A DNA stretch of 64,000 bases from Shewanella oneidensis MR-1 (GTDB lineage: Bacteria > Pseudomonadota > Gammaproteobacteria > Enterobacterales > Shewanellaceae): contig NC_004347.2 of assembly GCF_000146165.2 (NCBI RefSeq), positions 3,703,028-3,767,027 on the forward strand, in the 5' to 3' direction. Of the stretch, positions 19,565 through 29,321 are shown in pieces. Position 1 is the first letter of the stretch. Each line of letters begins with the position of its first letter. A model generated the notes under the pieces. It was not told the DNA's origin. It ran no database searches and saw nothing but the letters and a program-made list of their open reading frames with translations. A program made the position numbers and the translations under genes.

Positions 19565-20806
19565 ATGATCCTTCAAACTATTAGCCGCATCCCTTTTTGG
19601 CAAAAAGTCCTTACAGGCTTCATTTTAGGTGCGCTCGTTGGTGTACTGTTAGGCGAAAGCGCAACAGTGCTCAAACCTCTGGGTGATCTGTTTATTAGCG
19701 CAATTAAGATGCTTGTTGCCCCGCTGGTCTTCTGCTCTATCGTGGTAAGTATTACCTCGCTAGGTTCTCAAACCAATCTAAAACGCCTAAGCATTAAGAC
19801 CTTAGGCATGTTTATGCTAACAGGTACAATCGCCTCGTTAATCGGTTTAGCCGTTGGTTCGCTTATCGATATGGGTGGCACCATGCAACTGGCCACGACA
19901 GAAGTCCGTGAACGCAATATCCCTGGGTTTGCGCAGGTGCTACTCGATATGATCCCTATCAATCCATTTGCTTCACTGGCCGAAGGTAAAGTGCTGCAAA
20001 TCATTGTGTTTGCAGCATTAGTGGGGATTGCAATTAACAAGGTCGGCGAGAAGGCTGAGCCGCTAAAACGCACAATTGAAGCGGGCGCCGAAGTGATGTT
20101 TCAACTGACTCGCATGGTGCTCAAACTCACCCCTATTGGTGTATTTGGTTTAATGGCTTGGGTAGTTGGTGAGTATGGTTTATCGACCCTGCTACCCTTA
20201 GGCAAATTTATTGCCGCAATCTACATTGCAGCCCTTGTACATATGATTTTTGTGTATGGTGGCTTTGTGAAATTAGCAGGATTAAGCCCGATACAATTTT
20301 TCCGTAAAGCATTGCCAGCTCAATTAGTTGCATTCAGCACTTCTTCAAGCTTTGGCACGTTGCCCGCAAGTACGAGAGCGGTTGAAACCATGGGTGTTTC
20401 TAAGCGTTACAGTGCCTTTGTCATGCCACTAGGCGCCACCATGAACATGGATGGCTGTGGCGGAATCTACCCTGCGATTGCCGCGATTTTTATCGCCCAG
20501 ATTTATGGTATTCCACTCGATACCTTAGATTATGTGATGATCGCCGTGACCGCGACCATCGCTTCTGTCGGCACCGCAGGTGTTCCCGGTAGTGCCATGG
20601 TGATGTTGACTGTGACCTTAGGTGTGATTGGTTTACCGCTCGAAGGTATCGCCTTTATTGCCTCAATCGATCGCATTATCGATATGATCCGAACAACGAC
20701 AAACGTCACTGGCGATATGATGACAGCCGTCGTGATAGGTAAGTCAGAAAATGAACTAGATGTTGAACAGTTTAATGCTAAGGATACGCAAGCGTCGTTA
20801 GCCTAA
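19565..20806 (+). CDS. Dicarboxylate/amino acid:cation symporter
   Basis: A 413-aa DAACS (GltP/DctA-like) inner-membrane transporter taking up glutamate/aspartate or C4-dicarboxylates with Na+ or H+. The family core is visible: AFSTSSSFGTLPAS (hairpin 1 serine-rich motif), MPLGATMNMDGCG (TM7 NMDG) and DRIIDMIRTTTNVTGD (TM8). The arginine of the SxDRIIDMIRTTTNVTGD stretch fits acidic-substrate binding, but specificity cannot be fixed here. It stands alone between a divergent yqaA and its terminator at 20835. Confidence 0.93.
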   Translation: MILQTISRIPFWQKVLTGFILGALVGVLLGESATVLKPLGDLFISAIKMLVAPLVFCSIVVSITSLGSQTNLKRLSIKTLGMFMLTGTIASLIGLAVGSLIDMGGTMQLATTEVRERNIPGFAQVLLDMIPINPFASLAEGKVLQIIVFAALVGIAINKVGEKAEPLKRTIEAGAEVMFQLTRMVLKLTPIGVFGLMAWVVGEYGLSTLLPLGKFIAAIYIAALVHMIFVYGGFVKLAGLSPIQFFRKALPAQLVAFSTSSSFGTLPASTRAVETMGVSKRYSAFVMPLGATMNMDGCGGIYPAIAAIFIAQIYGIPLDTLDYVMIAVTATIASVGTAGVPGSAMVMLTVTLGVIGLPLEGIAFIASIDRIIDMIRTTTNVTGDMMTAVVIGKSENELDVEQFNAKDTQASLA

Positions 20807-20834
20807 CTAATACCCAGGATTGGATAACTGTATA

Positions 20835-20866
20835 CAAAAAACCACCTTAACTAAGGTGGTTTTTTT
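20835..20866. terminator. Terminator between symporter and 2OG oxygenase genes
   Basis: Stem AAAAAACCACCTTA / TAAGGTGGTTTTTT with a tiny loop, T run on both strands; it sits between converging genes and can serve both. Confidence 0.9.
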
Positions 20867-20873
20867 AGCCCTT

Positions 20874-21497
20874 TTAAAAGCCATGCACGCTATTGCTCAC
20901 CCTAAACCAACCCGCAATACTGTTGCGTTTAGCTAAGGTTTTTGTCACCTCATGGGGAAAACGCTCACTTAAGAAAATCACAAAGTGCCCCATTTTTGGC
21001 GCGATGTGCTCAATCTCGTTATCATCTTCATCAAAAATGACTAACTCACCACAATGTTCGGGTATCCAGTCAGGATTAAGGAAAAAGACTGTCGTTAAAA
21101 TACGGTTTTGGCTACCTTTCAATGCATCCACATGCTTTTTATAGAAGGCACCAGGTTGGTACACCGCATAATGGCTTTCATAGTCAAACAAGCCCATAAA
21201 TAAGCGACGATTGAGCCCCTCTTTTAATTGCATCATCAAATCCAAATAAAGCGAGTCAGGCTCATGCTGCTCGTCCAACCACTGGATCCGATCACGGCGA
21301 ATATCGGGGTTAAGTTGTTGTTCTGCACCACGTCCGATGGAGGCCGCTTTTAGCTCATGTATTTCTGTCGCTTGCACTTTTTCCAATAAAACTTGGCTTA
21401 TATGGGCAGGCACTAACTCGGGTAAAAAGATATAGCCTTTATCCACCAAGGCGTCAGCGATCACATCCAGCACTGATTCACTCAATTGCGAAACCAT
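20874..21497 (-). CDS. 2OG-Fe(II) oxygenase (prolyl 4-hydroxylase-like)
   Basis: A 207-aa cytoplasmic 2-oxoglutarate/iron(II) dioxygenase. The double-stranded beta-helix metal motif is seen as YKKHVDA (HxD) and later FPHEVTKT (distal His), followed by the 2OG-binding arginine in SIAGWFRVS. Such enzymes hydroxylate proteins or small molecules; the substrate is unknown. ATG 21497 with GGATG upstream is preferred over a TTG five codons earlier that lacks a ribosome site. It has its own transcription unit. Confidence 0.88.
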   Translation of the reverse strand: MVSQLSESVLDVIADALVDKGYIFLPELVPAHISQVLLEKVQATEIHELKAASIGRGAEQQLNPDIRRDRIQWLDEQHEPDSLYLDLMMQLKEGLNRRLFMGLFDYESHYAVYQPGAFYKKHVDALKGSQNRILTTVFFLNPDWIPEHCGELVIFDEDDNEIEHIAPKMGHFVIFLSERFPHEVTKTLAKRNSIAGWFRVSNSVHGF

Positions 21498-21663
21498 TAA
21501 TGCTACATCCAATAAAAAGAGGCTACGCTTTAGCTGTACTCAAGGGCTCAAAGGGAGGGGAAACTGAGCCTGATTTTCGAGGGGCGTCGATACGGGAAAC
21601 AATCCCACAGTCAAATTCGGCCGGATTTTAGAGTAAAGATTATCGAAAAACAATAGTACGAAT

Positions 21664-21695
21664 AAAGGCTTGATAGATTGTCTTATCAAGCCTTT
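21664..21695 (-). terminator. Terminator of the M3 peptidase gene
   Basis: Perfect 12-bp stem AAAGGCTTGATA / TATCAAGCCTTT with an 8-base loop, 22 bases beyond the peptidase stop; only a short T stretch follows on the minus strand. Confidence 0.7.
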
Positions 21696-21717
21696 GGCAC
21701 ATTTTACATGGAATCGA

Positions 21718-23868
21718 TTATTCGACTAAACCACGACGTTTTAAGAGCGCGTTGGTCGTCGGTTTTTGACCAGTTAGGTTGATGTAATTCTGCATCAAAT
21801 CTTCACTGTTGCCCTTAGACAATACGGCCCCACGGAATTTATTGCCATTCTCGAGGGTTAGGCCTCCATGCTGCCCCATATAAGCAAAAGCATCGGCAGC
21901 AAACACCTCAGTCCACAGATAAGCATAATATCCGGCAGAGTAACCACCTGAGAAAGCATGGCTAAAATAACTCGACTTATAACGCGGTGGGATCGGCGCA
22001 AAATCAAGGCCATGTTTTGCCAAAGCTTGATGCTCAAACTGCTCCACATCGGTAATTTTCGTATCCGCACCGATTGAATGCCATTCCATATCGAGTAATG
22101 CAGCCGCTAAATACTCAACGGTATCAAAACCCTGACCAAATTTATTCGCAGCTAAAATCTTATCGAGCAAGGCTTTAGGAATTGGCTCACCGGTTTGATA
22201 ATGCTTGGCGTAATTGGCAATAACGGCAGGATCAATATTCCAGTCTTCGTTGACTTGGGATGGAAACTCCACAAAGTCACGTGCTGTAGAAGTGCCTGCC
22301 ACGCTCGGGTATTTCACCTTAGAGAATAAACCGTGCACCGCATGACCAAACTCATGGAACAGGGTTGTCACTTCATCGAAGGTCATCAGGGTTGGCCCCT
22401 CTGCAGGTTTTGGAATATTAAGCGCGTTATACACCACAGGCTTAGTGCCCAGTAAGCCACTTTGAGTGACAAACTCATCCATCCAAGCACCGCCGCCCTT
22501 GCCTTCACGGGCATAAGGGTCGAGATAGAATAAGCCGATAGAACTGTTGTCTTTATCGAAAACCTCAAAGGCCAGCACATCACTGTGCCAAACAGGTAAA
22601 TCAGTTCGGGGTTTGACGCTAATGCCGTAGAGTTTATGCATCGCGAAGAACAGACCATCTTTCAATACTGAGTTAAATTCAAAGTAAGGTTTAATGCTGT
22701 TTTCATCAAGAGCATACTTTTCCTTACGAACTTTATCTGCGTAAAAAGACCAATCCCATGGTTGTAACTCAAAATCACCGCCCGCTTTTTTGATTTCAGC
22801 TTGAATATCAGCCGCTTCCACTTTAGCACGAGCCAGGGCTTTAGGCGCGAGATCATCTAAGATCTCGTAAACGGCAGAAGGCGTTTTGGCCATTTGATCG
22901 GCCACTGCATAGGAAGCCCACGTGTCAAAGCCGAGTAAATTGGCTTTCTTAGCACGAATTTGCGCCATTTTTACAATCAATGGGCCATTGTTGGCAATAG
23001 CTCTGTGGGCTGAGGTTTGCCAAACTTTTTGGCGAAGTTCACGGTTGTTTAAACTTGTAAGAATCGGCTGACGAGTTGTGTTCACTAAACTGATCAAATA
23101 ACCGGTTTTGCCCGCCGCTTGCGCCGCAGCGGCTAAAGTGGCGATTTCGCTGTCAGATAATCCGTCTAACAGTGCCTTGTCAGTCACAACAATCACATCA
23201 TCTTTAAATGACTTTAAACTATTTTGCGAAAACTCAGTCGCAAGCGTAGCGAGCTCGGCATTATAGTCACGCATTTTGGCTTTATCGACATCGGATAATT
23301 TGGCGCCAGCACGTACAAATTGATCGTAATAGAACTCAACTAAGTGCTTATCCTCAGCATTTAAATTGGTTCGTTGTTGATATACCGCCTCAACACGGGC
23401 AAATAAGCTTGGATCGAGGTAAATATTATCGCGATGAGCCGATAATTTAGGCGCTAAATCGGCTTCTGTTTTTTGAATGTTGTCATCCGACATCAAACCA
23501 GCAAGATTGAAGAAGGTGCGGGAAACTCGGGTCAACAACTCACCTGAGGTTTCCATTGCGAGAATAGTATTCTCAAAGCTAGGCAACTGCTTATTGGCAA
23601 TAATCGCTGCGATTTGAGCCTCATGCTCTTTTATCCCCTGCGCAAAGGCGGGTGCATAATCCGAGCTCTTAATCAAATTAAATTGAGGGGCTTGATCCTG
23701 CAGTGGACTCTTGCTCAACAATACATTGCTCGCGCTGGCTTGAGCTGTGGTTGGAGCAACTTGGGTTGCGACAGCATTGGTCGCTTCAGTATTGACAGCA
23801 GAATTTTCAGAACAGGCACCCAAAAACAACGCCGCGGCAACAGCGGTAGTAATAACAGACTTACGCAT
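21718..23868 (-). CDS. dcp: M3 family peptidyl-dipeptidase (Dcp-like), lipoprotein
   Basis: A 716-aa M3 metallopeptidase that removes C-terminal dipeptides from oligopeptides. The zinc motif HEFGH (about 505-509) in TTLFHEFGHAVHGLFS, the downstream glutamate region FVEFPSQVNEDW and the C-terminal FSGGYSAGYYAYLW substrate-loop segment match Dcp. Unlike cytoplasmic E. coli Dcp it carries a lipoprotein signal (LFLGACSE) and a low-complexity Ala/Thr/Gln linker, so it acts in the periplasm. The ATG is preceded by AGGGAG. Single-gene unit ending at the 21664 hairpin. Confidence 0.92.
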   Translation of the reverse strand: MRKSVITTAVAAALFLGACSENSAVNTEATNAVATQVAPTTAQASASNVLLSKSPLQDQAPQFNLIKSSDYAPAFAQGIKEHEAQIAAIIANKQLPSFENTILAMETSGELLTRVSRTFFNLAGLMSDDNIQKTEADLAPKLSAHRDNIYLDPSLFARVEAVYQQRTNLNAEDKHLVEFYYDQFVRAGAKLSDVDKAKMRDYNAELATLATEFSQNSLKSFKDDVIVVTDKALLDGLSDSEIATLAAAAQAAGKTGYLISLVNTTRQPILTSLNNRELRQKVWQTSAHRAIANNGPLIVKMAQIRAKKANLLGFDTWASYAVADQMAKTPSAVYEILDDLAPKALARAKVEAADIQAEIKKAGGDFELQPWDWSFYADKVRKEKYALDENSIKPYFEFNSVLKDGLFFAMHKLYGISVKPRTDLPVWHSDVLAFEVFDKDNSSIGLFYLDPYAREGKGGGAWMDEFVTQSGLLGTKPVVYNALNIPKPAEGPTLMTFDEVTTLFHEFGHAVHGLFSKVKYPSVAGTSTARDFVEFPSQVNEDWNIDPAVIANYAKHYQTGEPIPKALLDKILAANKFGQGFDTVEYLAAALLDMEWHSIGADTKITDVEQFEHQALAKHGLDFAPIPPRYKSSYFSHAFSGGYSAGYYAYLWTEVFAADAFAYMGQHGGLTLENGNKFRGAVLSKGNSEDLMQNYINLTGQKPTTNALLKRRGLVE

Positions 23869-24424
23869 AGGAACTCCCTAGAGTGTTACTGTCCTTTCTT
23901 TATATTTTTTAAGTGAAGGTACAAGCAACGGATTTTGGCTTATCTTCCAACAGACATATCGATAGATACGCTCGCTGTTGAAGCACAACCTTAGCAAGTT
24001 CACAGTCATTCAGCCAAGCTTTCGAACTGGAGATTCAAGGCTAATTTGTATCTCTTTATGTGTGATGAACCTCCACCACAAATCAACACACGATCTACTG
24101 TGATGTTCATCTTCAGGCGAATGATCGCCGAATACAAACAAAGCTAAATTAAATTAAATATTTTAATTTAAAAATATAATGTTAGATTAAAACAATTAAG
24201 TACCAATGACATGAAACTCAATAACAGCATAAAAATGGATTCAAATTTAAATCATAAATCCAACAAATATTAATTATCATCAACAAACAGTGAGCAACAA
24301 TTAATTAACCTACGACAAAGTAAAAACTCGCCTAACTGTATGCAATTTAACCAATAAAGTTTGCTGTCACAATTTTAAACACCCTTTATCCAATTAATGT
24401 CACATTCATAACACCAAATGTCTT

Positions 24425-24430
24425 TATAAT
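24425..24430 (+). promoter_or_regulatory. Candidate -10 box for cpdB
   Basis: TATAAT followed by CCCCG, about 120 bases before the cpdB ATG. No good -35 hexamer is seen 17 bases upstream, so an activator may be needed; tentative. Confidence 0.35.
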
Positions 24431-24495
24431 CCCCGTTCGTTAACTCAGCACTTATACACTTAATCGTGTTCAGCGCATGAATTAACAGGATGATG

Positions 24496-24519
24496 TACAT
24501 GTTCAAAATAGAACATGTA
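24496..24519 (+). promoter_or_regulatory. Palindrome in the cpdB leader
   Basis: TACATGTTC and GAACATGTA are perfect inverted 9-mers separated by AAAATA, 32 bases before the cpdB ATG. It could be an operator or a small mRNA hairpin near the ribosome site. Confidence 0.5.
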
Positions 24520-24551
24520 TTTGGGTCACATAAATATAAATAGAGAAAATA

Positions 24552-26609
24552 ATGTTAAATAAAAAACTACTCGCAGTGATGATCACTGCCGCCCTTGGTG
24601 TAAGCGCCTGTGGCTCAGATGATGAACCAATTGTTCAAGCGGATTTACGTGTACTTGAAACCACAGATCTGCACACCAATATCATGGATTTCAACTACTA
24701 CAGTGGTAAAGTGGACCCAACAATCGGTCTTGTGCGTACCGCAAGTTTAATCCATGCTGCTCGTAGCGAATCGAAAAACAGTGTTCTGGTGGATAACGGC
24801 GACCTACTCCAAGGAAGTCCAATGGGCGACTATATGGCGAAAGTCGGTCTGCAAATGGGTGATGTTCACCCAGCCTATAAAGCAATGAACCTATTAGACT
24901 ATGAAGTCGGTAATATTGGTAACCACGAATTTAACTATGGTTTAGACTTCTTAAATAAATCACTCCATGGTGCAAAATTCCCTTATATTAACGCCAACGT
25001 ATATTGTGCCGATGATGATGGCTGCTGGAATGGTGTAAAAAAAGGTGAACATTTATTCACCCCTTATATCATTAAAGAAAAACAAATCATCGATAGTGAA
25101 GGCAATAACCAAACCATTAAAATTGGTTATATTGGTTTTGTGCCACCACAAATTTTATTGTGGGATAAACAAAATCTCACGGGTAAAGTCACCGTTGAAG
25201 ATATCGTTGCCACCGCGAAAAAGTATGTGCCTGAAATGAAAGCCAAAGGCGCTGATTTAATTATCGCAATCCCCCACTCTGGTATCGGCTCAACGGAAAA
25301 TCCAGGCGATCCAATGGCTGAAAACGCCACCTACGCATTAACAAATGTAAAAGATATTAATGCGATTATGTTTGGTCACAGCCACTCCATCTTCCCTGAT
25401 GCAAAATATGCCGATTTGCCTAATACAGACGTCACTAAAGGTTTGCTAAATGGTGTACCAGCGGTTATGCCAGGACGCTGGGGCGATAACTTAGGTGTAG
25501 TCGATTTTAAACTGGAGCGTAAAGACGGTAAGTGGTCGGTACTAAGCGCCTCGACGAAAGCGCGTCCTATCTATGATGGCGCCACTAAAACACCATTAGT
25601 GGAGCGTGACCAAGAAATTATTGATGCAGTAGCGGCTGAGCACCAAGGCACTTTAACCTTCGTAGATCAGCCTATTGGCATTGCTGCTGCGGATATGTAT
25701 AGCTTCTTGACCTTAGTGCAAGACGATCCAACGGTACAAATCGTCTCGGATGCCCAAATTGCTAACGTCAAAGCTAAATTACCCGAGGCGTTAAAGAATC
25801 TGCCCGTATTATCCGCCTCAGCCCCCTTTAAAGCCGGTGGTCGCCATGGCACCACTAGCGATGCTGACCAATATGTGCAGGTGGATAAAGGTGCATTAAC
25901 CTTCAAAAACGCCGCCGATCTTTACCTCTACCCCAATACCATGGTGGCAGTAAAAGCCACAGGTGCAGAGCTTAAAGACTGGTTAGAATGTTCAGCAAAC
26001 CAGTTTAAACAAATCGATCCAACCCAAACGGCGCCACAGGAATTAATCAACTGGGATGGCCACCCAACTTATAACTTCGACGTACTCGATGGCTTAACCT
26101 ATAAGATTGATGTCACCCAACCAAGCAAGTTCGACCGAGATTGTGCAGTCGTCAACGCGAGTGCTAACCGTATCGTCGATTTAAGATATACCGATGAAAA
26201 TGGTAAAGTATTCACTGGCGAAGAATTTGCGGCTAAAGAATTTATCGTGGCCTCAAATAACTATCGCGCCTTTGGTGGTAAGTTCGCAGGCACAGGCAGT
26301 GACCATGTAGTTCTGGAACTGCCAGATACCAACCGTGAAGCCTTAGCGGCCTATATCACGGCGCAATCTAAGTACAATGAAGCAACAGGCAAGTACGAAG
26401 GTATGGTAAACCCAAGTGCTGATTACAACTGGGATTTTAAAACTATCAATACAAACGTTACGTTGGATATTCGTTTCCAAACCCAAGATAGCGACAAAGC
26501 AGCTACCTTTATCGAAGCGAATAAACAACGCGAAATGAAAAAGATCAGCAAAGATGAACTCGGTTTCGCGGTTTACAGCATTAATTTAAGCCAAGATAAA
26601 ACGAAATAA
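24552..26609 (+). CDS. cpdB: 2',3'-cyclic-nucleotide 2'-phosphodiesterase/3'-nucleotidase
   Basis: CpdB (685 aa), a periplasmic calcineurin-like phosphoesterase that hydrolyses 2',3'-cyclic nucleotides and 3'-nucleotides for scavenging. Metallophosphatase motifs are visible: ETTDLHTNI, VDNGDLLQGSP, VGNIGNHEFNYG and MFGHSH; a 5'-nucleotidase C-terminal domain follows (about 390-600). The N terminus is a lipoprotein signal (LGVSACGSDD), whereas E. coli CpdB is soluble. An IS256 element lies 9 bases after the stop, and the original terminator now appears to be the hairpin at 30512. Confidence 0.94.
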   Translation: MLNKKLLAVMITAALGVSACGSDDEPIVQADLRVLETTDLHTNIMDFNYYSGKVDPTIGLVRTASLIHAARSESKNSVLVDNGDLLQGSPMGDYMAKVGLQMGDVHPAYKAMNLLDYEVGNIGNHEFNYGLDFLNKSLHGAKFPYINANVYCADDDGCWNGVKKGEHLFTPYIIKEKQIIDSEGNNQTIKIGYIGFVPPQILLWDKQNLTGKVTVEDIVATAKKYVPEMKAKGADLIIAIPHSGIGSTENPGDPMAENATYALTNVKDINAIMFGHSHSIFPDAKYADLPNTDVTKGLLNGVPAVMPGRWGDNLGVVDFKLERKDGKWSVLSASTKARPIYDGATKTPLVERDQEIIDAVAAEHQGTLTFVDQPIGIAAADMYSFLTLVQDDPTVQIVSDAQIANVKAKLPEALKNLPVLSASAPFKAGGRHGTTSDADQYVQVDKGALTFKNAADLYLYPNTMVAVKATGAELKDWLECSANQFKQIDPTQTAPQELINWDGHPTYNFDVLDGLTYKIDVTQPSKFDRDCAVVNASANRIVDLRYTDENGKVFTGEEFAAKEFIVASNNYRAFGGKFAGTGSDHVVLELPDTNREALAAYITAQSKYNEATGKYEGMVNPSADYNWDFKTINTNVTLDIRFQTQDSDKAATFIEANKQREMKKISKDELGFAVYSINLSQDKTK

Positions 26610-26610
26610 T

Positions 26611-26618
26611 CAAACTGC
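26611..26618. repeat. 8-bp target duplication of the IS256 element (left)
   Basis: CAAACTGC, repeated directly at 30497-30504 on the other side of the whole nested IS cluster. Confidence 0.85.
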
Positions 26619-27726
26619 GAGGGCGTTCAAAATTCTGTGTCAGGCTAATTTTTAAATTTCTAGCACGCTATCTAAACGTCCTTCAAAATAAATCGCTAAC
26701 TGAGATAAACAAAGGCTCCAATTGTGGATTGGCATGGTCCATTTATCTGAGGCGTTTAATATGCCTGCGTAAAGTAGCTTCAACAAGCTATTTTCATTAG
26801 GAAATGCACCTTTGGTTTTGGTGAGCTTTCTAAATTGGCGATGTACAGCCTCAACCGCATTGGTCGTGTAAATCACTTTCCTGATATGTTCTGGGTACTT
26901 AAAATAATGGGACAAATTATGCCATTTGCGACGCCAAGAGTTGATTACCAACGGATAAGCATCACCCCATTTGGCCTCCAGTTCGTCCAATGCCATCTCT
27001 GCGGCTTCTTTACTCACGGCTCGATACACAGGCTTTAAATCAGCCATAAACGCTTTCTGATTTTTTGAGGCGACATACTTCATTGAGTTGCGGATCTGGT
27101 GGATAACGCATAGCTGTGTTTCCGTATGAGGGAAGATACTGGCTATGGCCTCAGGGAAACCGGTCAAGCCGTCAACACAGGCGATAAGAATATCTTTTAC
27201 ACCACGATTATTAAGATCGGTCAGTACGGATAGCCAGTAATTAGCGCCTTCATTTTCGGACAAGTGAAGCCCCAAAATTTCCTTTTTTCCTTTCATATTA
27301 AGCGCTAACAATGTGTAAACGGCTTTACTGACGTAACGCCCATCCTCTTTGACTTTATAATGTATCGCATCAAGCCAAACGATAGGATAATGGCTATCTA
27401 ATGGGCGCTGTTGCCACGCTTTAAGTTCGGGGATGAGTTTGTCAGTGATAGCACTGACTGTTGCGTTAGACACATTGAGCCCATACATATCTTCAACATG
27501 TTGATTAATATCGCGATAGCTCATACCTATACTGAACATCGATAACACTTTACGTTCGATTTCATCGGTTAGTGTAGTTTGATTTTTCTTAATCAACTGA
27601 GGCTCAAAGGTGCCATTGCGGTCTCTAGGAGCGTCTAACTCAAAGTTACCGGACGGATGCTTAATGGTCTTAGGGGTTTTGCCATTTTTACGATTAGGCT
27701 GAGGATCATGCGCTAAATGCTGCTCA

Positions 27727-27735
27727 AGCTCAGCC
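27727..27735. repeat. 9-bp target duplication of the IS10-like element (left)
   Basis: AGCTCAGCC, repeated at 29074-29082. It fits the IS10 hot-spot consensus NGCTNAGCN exactly. Confidence 0.93.
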
Positions 27736-29073
27736 CTGTAGGATCCCCTCATAATTCATAGCCCCAACAACCATGAGTTAATGAGAGTTGGGCTAGTTTC
27801 TTCGCAGCACAAAGCAAATCATCTGCTGATATGGGGTAGTCATGCCGTCGCCGCAGCAGTTCTTTGCCCATCCTGATTGTTGATAGCACATTCCTTTTCT
27901 TTACCGTGTTGGCTTGGAAGTGCCGCTGTAATTGCTGTGTTTCTCCGTATAATCCTACCCACCAAAATGCCAGTTGTACCAATAATGCTATCAATAGCAG
28001 TATGTCCATCCTCGCCGCATAACGTGTTCTGCTATGACGTAAACCAAAGCCATAAGCGGGGCTTTTTAAATCTCTAAAGGTTTCTTCTATTTGCATCCGT
28101 TTTTGGTAAATATTAACCAGTTTTTGAGGCGACATGGCTTCTATGGTCAAGTTGGTCACCAGTGCCCAAGGCTCTTTGGCGGTTAGTTCATACGTCCATT
28201 GCGCCGTATGGTGACAGTCTGTTGTCGTACTTCGCTGACCTTTTCTGCCTTTACTTGGAGCCCTGAACAATACCATCTCGCATAACAAGGGTTTCTTTAC
28301 CGATAACGCCACTCGCCCAACATGTTTTGCGCGACGACTGGCTTTGGGATAAAGCGCTTTTAGCGAAAATTGGCGACCGAAGGGGTGCAGCCGATAGACA
28401 CTTAATCCTCTGACACGACCCAGCCAATACCAACCGAGCTGCTCGACTTTTCGAAACCATGGATTACGGAAGCCCGCGTCAGTGACTATCAGCGGGGTAA
28501 TATTGTCAGGTAACACTTTATGGAGTTCATTCAGAAACTGATTATGGGCAGTTTGTGTGCCTTGTAGTACTAACGGAAATGTTCGCTCGTAGAGCGTGAT
28601 AGAGCGGCCCTTAATCGCAATAGAGGCGCGTAGTGCAATCAGTTCACGACCTTCACGCATATCAGACCAATCCACCAGTATGGTCGGCATCGTATGTGCT
28701 GTTAGCAGCCACTTTGCATGCCACTGATAAACAGCCAGTCTTTCATGGTGAAGGTGCGGGTTGCCCAATAATCTATCCATGCGTTTTATTGAGTGTTTAG
28801 TATGAGTGCTGGTGCCATCAATGTGCCGCCCTAAATGCGTGAGGGTGAGACAATCCGCGTTGATGAGGGCTTTGCAGGCGACCATGAGTGTATTCAGTCG
28901 CTTTTGATGGATTTCTGGACAATGTTGATAGAGAGATTGATGTAAGATAGTTAACACTTGCACCTTGATGCCCTGTGATTGATGTTTGTTCGCACTTCCA
29001 TCTGATCACACTTCAAGGTGCAAGTTCACTCTAATTTAATGATTTATCTGAAAATCATCAGGGGATTCTTCAG
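27736..29073 (-). mobile_element. IS4-family, IS10-like insertion sequence (1338 bp)
   Basis: Ends CTGTAGGATCCCCTCATAAT (left) and, as complement of the right end, CTGAAGAATCCCCTGATGAT, closely resembling IS10 termini. It is 1338 bp against 1329 bp for IS10, with a 9-bp target duplication. The single transposase gene fills the element. It is inserted in the N-terminal coding part of the IS256 transposase. Confidence 0.94.
27749..28963 (-). CDS. IS10-like transposase (IS4 family)
   Basis: A 404-aa DDE transposase clearly similar to IS10 transposase across its length (LYQHCPEIHQKRLNTL, HSIKRMDRLLGN, HERLAVYQWHAKWL). Catalytic aspartates lie in VDWSDMREG and VTDAGFRNPW, and the IS4-family Y-(2)-R-(3)-E-(6)-K signature is intact as YQKRMQIEETFRDLK. 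No frameshift is seen, so the element is probably active. The start codon is GTG. It cuts and pastes its own ends; the host gene it disrupts is the IS256 transposase. Confidence 0.93.
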   Translation of the reverse strand: MQVLTILHQSLYQHCPEIHQKRLNTLMVACKALINADCLTLTHLGRHIDGTSTHTKHSIKRMDRLLGNPHLHHERLAVYQWHAKWLLTAHTMPTILVDWSDMREGRELIALRASIAIKGRSITLYERTFPLVLQGTQTAHNQFLNELHKVLPDNITPLIVTDAGFRNPWFRKVEQLGWYWLGRVRGLSVYRLHPFGRQFSLKALYPKASRRAKHVGRVALSVKKPLLCEMVLFRAPSKGRKGQRSTTTDCHHTAQWTYELTAKEPWALVTNLTIEAMSPQKLVNIYQKRMQIEETFRDLKSPAYGFGLRHSRTRYAARMDILLLIALLVQLAFWWVGLYGETQQLQRHFQANTVKKRNVLSTIRMGKELLRRRHDYPISADDLLCAAKKLAQLSLTHGCWGYEL

Positions 29074-29082
29074 AGCTCAGCC
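29074..29082. repeat. 9-bp target duplication of the IS10-like element (right)
   Basis: AGCTCAGCC, identical to 27727-27735. Confidence 0.93.
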
Positions 29083-29321
29083 TGGAGAGCCGCTTCAGTG
29101 AGTTGCTTGATCAGTGGGCCAAGAATGCTGTCTTTACCTGTGAGGCTTTTACCTGATTGCAGATCTTTAAGGGCTTGTTCGAAGTTAAAAGGTTGGGTCA
29201 TGTGTCATTCCTGTTTTTGAATATTTTACTGAAATGACACAGAATTATGAACACTGTTCTGGTCTAATCCCATCGGACACTTAATTTTGAGACAGTATGG
29301 TCAATAAATTAAGAGGTCTAT

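Larger units (their letters stand above)
23869..24551. other. 683-base AT-rich intergenic region upstream of cpdB
   Basis: No gene is visible on either strand. It contains a 10-bp AT palindrome around 24149-24171 (TAAATTAAA / TTTAATTTA), a candidate -10 box TATAAT at 24425-24430 and a palindrome in the presumed cpdB leader (24496-24519). The rest is AT-rich and unassigned. Confidence 0.6.
26652..29201 (-). pseudogene. IS256-family (mutator-type) transposase split by an IS10-like element
   Basis: The transposase starts at ATG 29201 (MTQPFNFEQALKDL), runs 119 bases to the IS10-like insertion and resumes at 27735, ending at 26652. The two parts together give exactly 401 codons including stop, with no other lesion seen. 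The DDE residues are present in the long part: IVWLDAIHYK, IACVDGLTGFPEA and TTNAVEAVHRQ. The IS10-like end happens to supply an in-frame ATG (27752), so a 366-aa C-terminal product could be made, but it lacks the N-terminal DNA-binding part. The intact gene is at 63368. Confidence 0.88.

Noticed and set aside
29250..29260. Lack of a target duplication at the IS3 and IS256 ends, taken at first as a sign of rearrangement
   Set aside because: Extending the IS3 ends to TGTTC/TGTAC and the IS256 end across the IS3 insertion restores CAC and CAAACTGC duplications.
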